64,000 bases of DNA, from the NCBI GenBank assembly GCA_034509425.1, contig JAVTVJ010001232.1:186001-250000 (forward strand). Direction: 5' to 3'. Shown one piece after another: positions 39,911 through 50,820 of the stretch. The notes under the pieces are model-generated. The model was not told the origin of the DNA. It was given only the letters and a program-made list of their open reading frames with translations, and did no database searches. Source of the DNA: Eopsaltria australis. Taxonomy: Eukaryota > Chordata > Aves > Passeriformes > Petroicidae. Made by a program: the position numbers and the translations under genes. Numbering within the stretch: the stretch's first letter is position 1; every line of letters starts with the position of its first letter.

Positions 39911-40849
39911 GAATGATGACACCAAGCAGATTTTGAAGAGTCTAGAAAAGAACTGCAGTCTTATCTGAAAACCCTGTGTGAGCTAATGGAAACCTCTCAA
40001 ATTGCTTTCCTGGGCTTTGGATCAGATCATAGAAAAAATATGCAAGAGAGAGGAAGGTGGGAAGTTGAAGTTGTTGCACAGACCTCTGAGGGAAAACACT
40101 TTGTTTGTGCCCTTTTGGTGCATTCCTCTCAGAAAAGGTTTTGAAGCCTATGTTGAGGGTGGGCTTCATGTGCATTACTTTGCAGAGCACATGGGATTAA
40201 CTTTGTGAGGGATAGTGATAACACATTCTTGAAATCACCTTAGAGCATAATTGGAACAGTAGAACTAGTGCCCTGTTCTTGTCTGATTTTGCAACTGAAG
40301 GTAGCTCACCATAAACCAGGTGGGGGAGAAGAGAGAGAATTAATAATCTTCTAGATCAGATTGTGCAGTTTAGTCATAAATCACTGTCAGAAAATGAGCA
40401 TGGAAGAGTTGCTCAGAACAAACCACAGAAGTTGAATGTCTTTCAGAAGTGATCAGAGATACAGGCCACTCTTTTAGATTCAGTACTGAAAGGACTGAAA
40501 ATGGATGCAGACAGTGGACTGTATTTTAAGTAGATAATTTTGTGCTTCTTCTATTTAAAAGAGATAAAATTGTGTGACAGTGGAAGCTGGGCAGATATGT
40601 TGTTGTGAGGTGTATAAAATACCCAAGAATGTTTCTGCCAGAGGTTGGAGATCTATCCACTCTACATCACTGCTTTGCAATGGGAACACTGGAAAGTATT
40701 TCATAAATGCACCCGCTTTTAGAGCTAAAATCCTGTAAATAACTTCTTGGATAAGCGTGTATCAGACTTTAAAACTCCTTCAGGAGGAGGGGGATGGTGG
40801 AGAGGAGCAGCTAGAGTGTGTAGAGAACAGAGGTCACACAAACACACCA

Positions 40850-41050
40850 TTTTTATCCACTTCTCTAATACATAAATGAAACAGCACTTGATGAAATTAT
40901 AAGGCAACAAATTAATAATAAATAGGAGGGAACAGTTTTTAATGTAAAGTATAATTAGCCAATGTAGCTCAGGGCTGCCAACTATTATCGAAGCAGATAT
41001 TTTAGCAAGATTATCAACAAAGGATTCAAATGAATAAGCAAAGCATCTGC
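40850..41050. promoter_or_regulatory. Candidate conserved AT-rich element
   Basis: ACAAATTAATAATAAATAGG, GTATAATTAGCCAATG and GGATTCAAATGAATAAGC form an AT-rich, repeat-free stretch about 0.8 kb before the S1 exon. Function is a guess. Confidence 0.22.
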
Positions 41051-41750
41051 AGGGGCACCAGTGGAGCTGAGAAAACAATTATAAGGACTATCAATCCTCA
41101 TGCTTTAGGGCATAAACAGATCACCAGCTGGGGTCAGAAACACAATTTCTCCCCATAGTTACTGAGTTACTTAGGCACATTGGGGAGCTTTTTACAGCAT
41201 GGGTCACTGCTGGAAGCATAGTAACAGATTAGATGGACCACTGGCACTTCTGTACCTCTAAGTTTCTCTGGGAGGGGAAAAGGGAGAGTTCTAGCCTCAT
41301 GTTGTACACCCTTTCCAGAAGGGCAATAATCACAAGGCTCATGTAGAGATCAATCTGCCCATTTTGATTTTGGCAGATGCCTACATCTTGGAGAAGTCTG
41401 ATACATTTAGGTATCGGCCACCTTGAAAAGTGTCTTCCATGAATTTGGGAGATCCAGTAAACCAGTGAGAGAAGGGATGCAGCAAACCAACAGGAGAGGA
41501 GCAAGCATGTGTTTGACTATGGCAATGATTTGACTTGTGTGAGTACTTCAGGCCTTTTGTGCTACCTCTACCTGAAAAACCTTTTCAAAAGAGTTTTGGC
41601 TTAATCAGGGAATGGAGTAGTGATGAACTGAATGGGGAGAATGTGGGAATGTAAAAAATCAGGCTACCAGTATTTCTTTCCCTTAATCTTCCTATTTTGT
41701 TACTTCAAGCCTAGAGCAAGCTTATCTCAGCCATGATGCTTTTGCAGAAG

Positions 41751-41771
41751 TTTTTCTTGACTCTTTTCCAC
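41751..41771 (+). promoter_or_regulatory. CACNA1I: U12 (minor spliceosome) branch site and AC acceptor
   Basis: The intron ends TTTTCTTGACTCTTTTCCAC. TTTTCTTGAC is close to the U12 branch consensus TTCCTTRAC; the likely branch A is at 41760, 11 nt before the last intron base, which is the spacing normal for minor introns. The last two bases are AC (41770-41771), and no AG lies between 41750 and the codons for W-F-E. AT-AC introns in voltage-gated sodium and calcium channel genes are established knowledge. The matching ATATCCTT donor lies outside the window, so the pairing is not seen. Confidence 0.85.
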
Positions 41772-41883
41772 CTGGTTCGAGTGTGTCAGCATGATGGTGA
41801 TTTTGCTAAACTGTGTCACCCTGGGAATGTACCAGCCGTGTGAGGATATGGACTGCCTTTCCGACAGGTGTAAAATCTTGCAG
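41772..41883 (+). CDS. CACNA1I: T-type calcium channel Cav3.3 exon: domain I segment S1 and S1-S2 loop
   Basis: This is an internal coding exon of 112 nt for the pore-forming alpha-1 subunit of a low-voltage-activated calcium channel in the plasma membrane. It starts with the last base of a split proline codon, then W-F-E-C-V-S and the hydrophobic S1 helix ([14 protein letters not shown]). The S1-S2 extracellular loop follows, with cysteines in QPC, MDC and DRC, and the exon ends at KILQ just before GTAAGCA (phase 0). The loop cysteines and the wording GMYQPC...MDCLSDRC fit Cav3.3. From memory, CACNA1G and CACNA1H read GMFRPCED and differ after it. The start is set by an AC acceptor rather than AG: every upstream AG that could be used puts a TGA at 41758-41760 in frame, whereas position 41772 restores the family's P-W-F. 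Family membership is very sure; the choice of paralogue is sure but rests on recalled sequences. Confidence 0.96.
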
Positions 41884-42879
41884 GTAAGCAGATTTCCTTC
41901 TTGTTGCGATGGTGCTTCAGTCCAAGTCACAAATTTTCATGCATGCTTTCCTTCAGCGTGTGGGCGATACCTTCCCAGAGAGGCTGGCAAGATTGTCCCT
42001 GGCAGGGAGCTATCCTGTGAAATGGCAAGAGCTTGCTTTGAGGAGGGCAATGGGATAACAGAGAGAATGAATGAACTTTACTTGTGACTATACAATACTG
42101 AACACTTGCTCATCTTCCTGAACCTGCACATAAGCAGGGGTTTCCTGACACAGACGCCTACAAGACACATAGGTCAGGGTTAAGCCAGGGAGAAATAACT
42201 GAGGTTACACAATCCAGGCAGGAGAGAACAGCAGTCTCCAATGCATTTGGTAGTCTGTTGATGTGCAAGGCTATTACTGATTCAACAGATACTGCAGCAT
42301 TCAGGATGCCCAAAGGGAGAGGAAATAAAAGGAATGCTTAGAAGGGCCATGAGTACACTCAGCCTGTAAACACACCAGCTGTGCTTGATGCTTCCCCAAA
42401 GAGAAGGTGACAGCAAAGGGTGTCATCCACAGTTGTTGTGGCTAAGACCTCCAGGGATGTGAAGCTTCTCTCTGTGATGGGTGTGTGCTGCTCAAGCTGT
42501 GTGGGAAGCTGCACTATCTCCTCAGCTGAGCCATTTGCAGCGATGTGATGAGGAGTCCCTCCTGGGGGGATCTTGGAAAAACAGTGTTTTCCTGACCAGG
42601 ATCTGCTGGTGCTGAACCAATACCACTTTTCAAGTCTATGTAAGGAGTCTCTGAGTCTGCATCAGTTACTTCACCTGTGGGTGAAAAACCTATAAAAGCC
42701 CTCACTAAACTTGAGCAGCAGGAAACTCTGGTGCCGGGGCTACATAGAAAAAACTTTTCCAGCCCTGTCTCTGTCTCATTTTCAGGAGTAGTGGAATCAG
42801 TATTTTTCTCACTTTCTGTGTTTTAAAGTTCAAGGCTGAGAATGGTTGTCAAATATGCTCTTGGCTTTCTGTTTGGCAG
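41884..42879 (+). other. CACNA1I: Short intron between S1 and S2-S3 exons
   Basis: This is an ordinary GT-AG intron of 996 bases in phase 0, from GTAAGCAG to TTTGGCAG. It holds a TGCATG motif 57 nt after the donor and no coding or repeat sequence that I recognise. Confidence 0.93.
41940..41945 (+). promoter_or_regulatory. TGCATG element downstream of S1 exon (possible Rbfox site)
   Basis: TGCATG sits 57 nt past the 5' splice site, in ATTTTCATGCATGC. Rbfox proteins bind (U)GCAUG, and sites just downstream of an exon usually promote its inclusion. A single hexamer occurs by chance about once per 4 kb, so its role here is a guess. Confidence 0.35.
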
Positions 42880-43013
42880 GTGTTTGATGATTTCATCTTC
42901 ATCTTCTTTGCCATGGAAATGGTCTTGAAGATGGTGGCCCTGGGGATCTTTGGCAAGAAGTGTTACCTTGGAGATACCTGGAACCGCCTGGATTTCTTCA
43001 TTGTCATGGCTGG
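42880..43013 (+). CDS. CACNA1I: T-type calcium channel Cav3.3 exon: domain I segments S2 to S3
   Basis: This is an internal coding exon of 134 nt, 44 codons plus two bases. It is bounded by a TTTGGCAG acceptor and a GTATGTT donor, and it joins the S1 exon in phase 0. It starts [10 protein letters not shown], the S2 helix, with acidic E13 and basic K17 as in voltage-sensor charge-transfer centres. It continues through the short intracellular turn ([17 protein letters not shown]) into S3, with the conserved W34-N35 and D38 of the WNxxDF motif, and ends FFIVMA plus GG of a split glycine codon. [12 protein letters not shown] fits Cav3.3; as I recall them, Cav3.1 and Cav3.2 have FAFFAVEMV. The frame is intact, with no stop and no odd residue, so the gene looks functional. 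Confidence 0.97.
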
Positions 43014-46000
43014 GTATGTTGATAATTTCTGGGTTTGTTTATTCTGGGTTTATTAGAATCTTGTGTGGAACAGAAATTACATAACTGAGGAGAAAGTTTC
43101 CACTCTGGTGCTCCTCTGGTGCAGCTGCCAAGCTGGAATCAGGCATGCTGGGGTTAGCAGCCAATGGAAGAAAGCAAAGACAAGGTAGCTTAACTCCTCA
43201 GCTGATGTGCAGCCATCTGTCTAGCACAATTTCAGAAGAGGGTGTTAATTTGTACCAGCTGAAGAGCTTGCCCAGAAACATTTCTGGTTTTTTGTGTTTT
43301 TAAAATGTCTGGGTAGAAGTGGTGCAACCTTTACCAGAACCAAAGTAAAGTTAGCATTTCTCCTTTCCAGCAGCAGTGTTTCAAGGGTAGAAATGTAGTT
43401 TTTTTATCCACGGCTTTTTGGTTTTTTTATTGCACCAGCATTACCCGCAGTACTATTGGGACAAGTTGACATTTGAGTGTTTTTTTACAACAAAGTTGCT
43501 ATGGTGAAGCTTTGATTTTCCCCTCTGCATGTATCAAGTGGAAAGTCTACCAGAATTTGCCTGTTAAATCACAGCAAAATGTCCATTTCTGATACCAGTG
43601 GGATGTGCTTTTTTTCCCAGAATTCTAATTTTCATTAAGAATGCCTCGTGGTATGATAAAAAAAAAAATCAGAAATAAATATGTAATATTGCTCCTCACA
43701 GAAAAAAAGTGAACATCTTTTCAGAGAGAAGCCCTCAATTTTCTTTTTCTTCAGCCAGGAATTCCCAGCTCCACTGTTGCCTGGAAGTGCATGTATTACT
43801 GACTGAACTAGCAGTGAGTTTGAGCTCACTTTGCAGAGTTTTCCCCCGTGGTGTGGAGCAGCACAGTCTTTATATTTGCTTTTGACAGAGTTCTTCTCCT
43901 GCAAGACTTGAAAGTCATTCCCTCTGGAGGAGCAGATAATTGTTTGCTTCTGGGAGGAGCAGAGATTTTCAAACTCAATGCAGCTGTAAAAATCTGAAGG
44001 CTGATTCTCCACCAGGTTGTGCATGAAAGGAGAACAGGCAGATGAAAGCTGTAGGCTTTTCTAAATTAACACAATATGTGTGAGATGGGAAGACCTTTCT
44101 TGTAGCTGAGCCTGCTGTGATTAACATCTGATTTAAAATGGCCTGACATGAGGAGTGCCAGTTAAAGTTAAAGCCCTTGAGACGTGGCGCTAGAAACCTG
44201 AGCTCCTGGTGGCAAAATTGCTGGAGACTGGATGCAGGGAAAGTAAGACCCCAGCACAGCAGCCTTTGAGGAAGGAAAAGCTGGGTAGGCTTGAAAAGGG
44301 GACCTTGGAGCCCACGGTGCTCCTGTGTGAGGGTGATATGCTGCAATATGCTGGGAGAAAGACTCTGCTCCAGGTGGGCACAGGAATATCAACACATGAG
44401 GTAAATAAGGCTTGGGAATTGGAGGTTATGCTCTGCCTGGAGTCCCTGAAAGCATAGTATGTGAGTGGTGCTATCTGAAGAGATGGTGAAATTAGTGGGG
44501 CAATACTAAATGAAAGAGGGTGAGCTCAAATACTTCATGCAGAAAATAAGTGAAATCCACACTACCCAGATGAGAAGGGAGCAAACTCCATTTACATATT
44601 TCCCTCTGTCACTATTGCTGGCAGAAATTTGAGGAGAGACACAGTCTTTTGTGCATCTGATAGCAGTACTAGGAAAAAAAGCTCATATCTGAACTTCTTT
44701 CAATACCAAGGAGACTCTGAATCAACTCCTTAGATATAAAATAATCTGTGTGGAGGATTTTTTTTCAAGTCCAAAACTGAAAATTTGTTTCCTGATTTTA
44801 TTCAATTGTCCTCATGAGGTGTCAGAATGAAATGATAGTAATCTCATTAGAATATCTGATCTCAAAAGACTTCTGCTAAAGAAAGATTTTTCCATTTAGT
44901 TATATAGAACTAATGACTATATAATGTATTTCGAGTTATAAAAGCTTGTGGTTATTAATTCATTATTCTTTGAAATTCATTAAAATTGTCTGCACTGTTT
45001 AAATCAAAACCAAGGCTTTAACTTGTCCTTACATACTGTAGGCTTTTGCTTAACCCCAGCCTTCATCCTTATTGATCCCACACCTGGATCATGGCTTCAG
45101 CTTCCTGTGGTCCAGATGCTGCCTTAGCATTCTGATTTGGGGAGGACACCTGTCATTAGGTCTTGCATATTTTCTCTGCGCCAGTGAGTTAGATGCTGAT
45201 CAGAGGCTAATCAGTTTTCTCTAAGAGCCTTCTCCTTTTCTTCATCCTGGATTCTCATTTTCTGCAAGGGAGGTCACAAACTTGGCTCCAGAGGAAACAT
45301 CCCCGATGTTGGGGAGCAATGCCCAGCCTAGAATCCATGCAGCTTCTCTCAGTTTCAAGAATACAGACTGTACTTCCCAGCCCTTTCTCTTCCCTTTTCC
45401 CTTTCCAAATAAACACCAGCAAGGCAGCAAAGGTTGCAAAGAATAGACTGTAGCATGGAAAAGTTAGATACAGGCAGAGAGCCCATTCCATGGGGCATTC
45501 CCGGGCAGTTGTCTCCATGTGGCTGCAGCATGTTTTATCAAAGAGTATAATGACTATTTGCTGCTAGGGCCCCAGACGGTGTTTTGGTTACATAAACCGT
45601 GTATTCAGGCAATCATTTGTAGTTATTTCCTCACTTCCTTGGAAAGCCAGAAGCTATCGTTTTAGTTAGCTGAATTCCCTCATGTGCCCCTGCCCTGCTT
45701 GCCCCTGCTCCCCACGCAACCCAGCAGCGCAAGGAGGAAGACTCCATTGTCACTAAAAATGTTCCGTTTCCATGGTGATAGGAGCTGACATCACCAGAAC
45801 TTTCTCCCCTCTCGAACACTCCCTCCCCTAATCACTTTCAACATGTTTTTTTCTGGAAGGGTTAGGAAAAAAACCCAAAACAATAATATAAGTTAATGCT
45901 CTCCCTCATAGTTCCCCTCAGAGCTCCAAAAATCATATGAGGCAATTTGGTTTGAAGAGTGCCAATGCCCTTGTGTGCACAAACAACCAGGGCTGCAGAT

Positions 46001-47639
46001 TCAGCTTGTCGATGCTCCCGTTCCCAACTCCTTGCTGGTGACAGGAGGTTGCAAGCTCCCAGACGTTCCGAGCAGACTGTGCTTGTCACCACCAGCTGTC
46101 CTGGTGGGAGTCCCTCTTCCCTTCCGTTTGGGATTAGGTCTTGTCTGTCGTCATTTGTTTCCCACAGTGATAGGTGCGTTTGGAGAGCCTGAACTGAGGC
46201 AACTTCAGAGGGCAGCTTCCCCAAGTTGAGAGCCTGTGATGGTTTGAAAGTTGAGATAATGAGAAAGTTAATCAGATTGGAAATGTCAGCCAGAGTCTAT
46301 GTAAGTGTGAATTTAGAGGAATAGTCACTTGTTTCTGGGCCCATACTCATCAACTTTTTAAGCCAGGCAGTTCTCTAGAACTAAAAGAGTGAAGAACTTC
46401 CCCTGCTCGCTTTATTCTGTTAAAAAGCTGCATTCGCATGTGGTTGGAGATGGTGCCACTGTCCATCTAGAAAGGAGGTATCATCCCTTTAAAAATCTGA
46501 CCTGAGGGTCCCCCTGACCTTGGGGGCATGAATTTCATGTAGGGAGTGGCTACTCCTGATCCAAGTACTGTAATTAACCATCTGTGGTGGGAATTCTGTC
46601 TGTCTTTGCCATCTTCTGTGGCATCCCTAGGACATGTAAATTAAGGGGCAGAGGACTTCAGTACATGGCTGGGGGGGGTGTGATTGTGATTACACACGTC
46701 CCCAAAAATATGCCCAAAATCTTTCTTTTAACTACTTGTTGCTTGAAGTCCATGTGCTGAGGAGAGGGTGGTCTATCTTTCAGAGAATGCCGTCTTTACC
46801 TCTCTCCATTATCGCAATGGAGTTTGCCACGTAGATCTCAAACTGCGGCCAAATTCCATCCTGTCCTTACCTTTGGTGTGACGAATGGTATTTTAGATAT
46901 TTTGGCATTTTGAGATATTCTTGTGGCATTCTTGAACAGCTTTTAAAAGTGGTGGACTTCAGAAAAAGACAAAGTACTCTGTCAGAGCTTCAGACTGCTT
47001 CAGTGCCTTTGGTGGTAAAATTGTCTCTCTATTCCTGCCTGAAATTTCCCGTTTCCTATAGCCAAGTATTGCAGTAGCCTGTCCATTTAATCACAGCACC
47101 TTGCTATCAATTCATTCAGCTGCTTTCTTCATTGCCTCCAAGCTTGATTGGTTGGGTTTTTTTTTCTCTCTCCTCTTCTGAAGAGAGAAAATCCCTTCCT
47201 ATTAGTAGGAACAGTAAACTTTGTTCACAGATGTATGTTGGTTCCATTTTTTCACACTGGAATACTGGAATACATATTATTTGCATTTCCAAAGCAGTTC
47301 ATGCTGTTCTATCCCTGACTTGTCATCTTCATTTCTTTTCTGTTCTCCCAAAAATACGCCTCAACTGCAAAATCCATCAGTGACTTTTTTTAGTGTTCTG
47401 TCAGGTTGTGATAAATAAATAAAGAACAGAGTGACAAGAGTTGTGCATTACAGAAGTACATCTGCTCACAAATGAATCCCCATTTAGTGTTGCGTGTGAG
47501 GTTTATTACTTAGACAGTTTTTCTCCAGCTAATGTGTGTCATGATGATTACATATCATTCCAGCCATATCAGCCTAATTACTTGTGTGAATCAGATTTGT
47601 AATCTCAAAAGAAATTATAGCACATTAGTTTGATGATGT
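43014..47639. other. Intronic sequence, left part of the 15.5 kb intron
   Basis: No repeat or coding feature is recognised. A slightly CpG-richer part lies at about 45.5-46.2 kb. Confidence 0.55.
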
Positions 47640-48357
47640 CTATTTTTCCTTAAACTTGTATTGGGTATGGTTAATTTTGTTATCCACTTTTAATCCACAA
47701 TCTATCCAAGATGCATATTGATGATTTCATTACTGTACTCTCACCAGCATCAGTCCAGTCATTGAGATCACTGTGTACTGGCACAACATCAGAATTCCTT
47801 TGACCCTTGGATGCTTTCCCGATTTTCTGAGTCTAATCAAAAATTATCAGTACTGGTCCAGATCTTTTCTGGCCGTCTCTTTTAAAACCCTTGCATACAA
47901 ATTGTCCAGGCTTGCTTATCTTAGAAAATCCCAATTTAGGTACAGCCTAAAATACTTGATCACAGCTGGAGCTGAAATTAGCTCATTATGATCAATGGTG
48001 CACATATATCATCTGACCTTCCCCAGAGGACTTTTTTTTAACTGATGTTTTCTGCCTTTTTTTACACTGTTAGTGATAATTCTGTTTACTTGTTCACAAA
48101 GCTTATACCATTTTATGTGCTCATTCAGTTCTCTTACAAATTTTCTACAAGTCCATCTTCTAATTTATATTAATTGGTATCACTTTCCTCTCTCCTGCTA
48201 TTATGTTGCTGTTTTTGCTTTCACTTATGTTGCACTATCTTTTCAGCCTGTTCACCTTTCTTGTCTCTGCTCAAGCTTCTTGGATACCTGATAAGGATTC
48301 CTAAACACTACGTGACTTTACTCCACAGCTCATGATTTGAAGTCTGATTAGTTCGAC

Positions 48358-48491
48358 ACCTGGAGCTATTTAAAAGATGAGTAGATGTGACTGGTGCTTA
48401 CGGACAGGGTTTAGTGGTGGACTAGGCCAGGTCGAGTTGGACTCGATGATCCTGAAGGCATTTTCCAATCAAAACAATTTTATGATTCTGT
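48358..48491 (+). mobile_element. CR1 LINE 3' end
   Basis: GGGTTTAGTGGTGGACTAGG, GGACTCGATGATCCTGAAGG, TTTTCCAATC and a terminal TTATGATTCTGTG give a sense-strand CR1 tail. Confidence 0.92.
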
Positions 48492-48745
48492 GGCTGTTTC
48501 TTTGTGGTTTCAAATTCATTAATATGGCCCCTCCAATCCACCAGGTATATCTGGTACTGTTGATGACCTTACATGATTTGGACATAACACATGCAATCAA
48601 GTTCTGTAATATTTTTTTAAAAAAGAACTTGATGGACAATCTCTTTTGAATACAATTTTCCGTGATTTTTAAGGCTGGGAACTTCCAAGGAGATTTAGGT
48701 ACCCCCAATACATTGTTCCTTTTAAGCAGCACCACTATCCGTCAG

Positions 48746-48850
48746 TCCAGCCCAAATGCAGGACCTTGCATTGATCTGTTGAATTTCATGAGGCTCCTGT
48801 CAGCCCATTTCTCTAGCCAGGAGGAATTCTCTGTACGGCAGAAAATTAAT
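48746..48850 (-). mobile_element. Degraded CR1 LINE internal fragment
   Basis: CCCAAATGCAGGACCTTGCA, TTGAATTTCATGAGGCTCCT and CAGCCCATTTCTCTAGCC match the antisense CR1 ORF2 region that normally lies further 5' in the element. Confidence 0.7.
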
Positions 48851-50559
48851 CCATATGTATTTTGTCACTGATTCTGTACTAGAAAATGCCATTTCTGATA
48901 GAGTGTGTTACTCCCCCACTCTTTCTGTCCACCTGGGCCTCCCTACTAGGTTAAAATCCTTGATTTTAATATTCCTCTCATGCAGATTTTCCCACCAGGC
49001 CTTCCTAATGCCATTTAGGTATTATGCTCATAAAATGAACAATTCTTATTCTCTTTATTACTCAGGCCCCTGGCACTGGTATATAGGCAACACTATTTTT
49101 CTCCTCTTCACATCTTTTAGTGCCTTGATTAGTTTTATTCTTGACATGGAGGTTCCGTAAGAACTAACTCTTTTCCTAGTTTTATCACTTTCCCCTTTGG
49201 TCTTTTATTTAATCTTCTGACTGGTCTTTTTCTCAGTTCTCCAAAACCTAATTTTTCCTATAATGAAATGCTGGTTAGTATTTCTGCACAGGATTAGCGC
49301 AGTTCTCTGCCAGTCTCATGTTCCCTGTGGCTGGCCTAGCCAGCACTTCATTACCAGATTCCTCCATCACTTTTTTGCTTGTTGCTCAGAATGTGCCACT
49401 AAGGAGTTCAGCTGAATATTTCTTGTCCACCTTCTTCAGAAAACAACTTAAATCCAAGTGTATAATATTTGGTATACCTATCATGATAAGAAAAACAATT
49501 AGTTCTGAAACACATCATCATGGGCAAATATTGTCCTTGAAGACTGAACACCCTCCTAAATTTGCTTTTTAATTTTACCTATAGTATAGCAGTGCAGCTC
49601 TCCTGGTATCTCAGTTTCTTTTCCAAAGCATCCCTTCCTTTCTGAGTAGTTATGCGGCCTTTGGAGAGGGTTTTGTACAGCTGAAGATCTCTTCTCAGGC
49701 AAATTTGATAGCCCCTTAGGCTGTGCAGAACACTGCTTCTCACTCCCTGTGCCTTTTGGCTAATTGCTTCTTCACGAGTGCTTTATGCAACTTCCACACC
49801 CGGAGTCTGGACAGTATTTCTGTTATCTGAGATATTACTTTTACATTCTCTTTCTGATAGTTATCTACTGTCCTTGAGTTCTATTCCCCACAATTCCCCA
49901 GATATGGAATTCTTTCCAAAAACCTGGAGTGATGATGCCTCCCAAATTAATCTATCCAAGTTCTTTTCAAACATGTGCAGCATCACTGTGAGCACCAACT
50001 TTCTCCTTACATGAAAAGCACTCTTGGCCCCAAGTTCATCCATCTAAATTTCAGCCTAGGAAAAGAAACTGGCAGCTCTCTGAAAGATGTGAGATACCAA
50101 CCCCCCATCCCTACATGCCCACCTGTTTCCAGGAAACAAATCCATCACTGCATGGTGCCCTTCCACACTGGGAAGATGCCTCTTAGCCCAAAACACACCA
50201 ACTGGCTTTAATCTCACAAGATGGGGAAGTGTGTTGCCAATCTTCTGCTTTTTCTTTGCTTTTAATTAACTGAAGTCCTTCAGGGACCTGGCCAGAATTT
50301 GCATAGTTATGACTTTAAAATCTCAGATCATTAAATACTTATTAGCAGCAGGGTAAACAGCAGAATGCTCAGAAATTCCTAGTTAGCTAATGTTCAATGC
50401 CAAATAGAAGCCTCTATGAAATTATGGCAAGTTAAAGAAAACTGTAATAAATATAGCAATTAGGTGTTTCAAGTAGTGATCAGAAAAAGATGGAAACCAG
50501 CAAGCAGCAGGCTAAATAGCATCTTAACCAAAGGTAGAAATAGCAGCAGCACAGCCCTC

Positions 50560-50820
50560 CCCTCGAACATGCACTCGCTTTTTCCTCCTTAATGATACTA
50601 ATTATTTCATTTGCTTTCTCCCAGTAAAACTATCGCTAGATGTGCAACATATTGAAATGAAAGCAGTCATCAAAACGAAATGAATCACACCAGAGAAGAA
50701 TCAAAACAAGGAGGCAGCGCTACCCTGCCTGCATAACGTGTAGTTCTCAATTATTGGCTCTGATTTTTTTGCCTTCCTGAAAGCTAATTCCCTACCATGT
50801 GAATGTTAGGTCTCTTTAAA
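50560..50820. promoter_or_regulatory. Candidate conserved intronic element
   Basis: The stretch is repeat-free and retains CpGs (AACTATCGCTAG, AAAACGAAATG, GGCAGCGCTACC, ATAACGTGTAG) in a CpG-poor intron, with TAAT cores. It reads like constrained non-coding DNA, without proof. Confidence 0.25.

Larger units (their letters stand above)
1..41771 (+). other. CACNA1I: Intron upstream of the S1 exon, U12-type AT-AC 3' end (5' end outside window)
   Basis: No coding exon matching the Cav3 N-terminus (the stretch ending W-C-I-K-M-V-C-N before P-W-F-E) was found in these bases, and no ATATCCTT-type minor donor follows plausible coding sequence. The whole stretch is therefore read as one intron that begins upstream of the window. 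That is inference for the far left part. It carries CR1 pieces, one ERV LTR, one tRNA-derived SINE and older repeats, listed separately. Confidence 0.75.
47640..50100 (-). repeat. Possible large, old interspersed repeat, pyrimidine-rich on +
   Basis: About 2.4 kb has strong pyrimidine bias on the + strand and no coding frame of note. It is interrupted by the CR1 pieces at 48358-48491 and 48746-48850. It looks like a degraded antisense retroelement. No ends or target duplications are recognised. Confidence 0.3.

Noticed and set aside
41791..42087. Open frame starting with ATG ATG at the S1 exon, read as a stand-alone 98-aa protein
   Set aside because: Only the first 31 codons are exon. The rest runs through the GTAAGCA donor into the intron, and the true exon begins upstream of the ATG.
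42602..42622. REST/NRSF (RE1) site near TGGTGCTGAA before the S2-S3 exon
   Set aside because: Only one half of the motif matches; the other half agrees at few positions.
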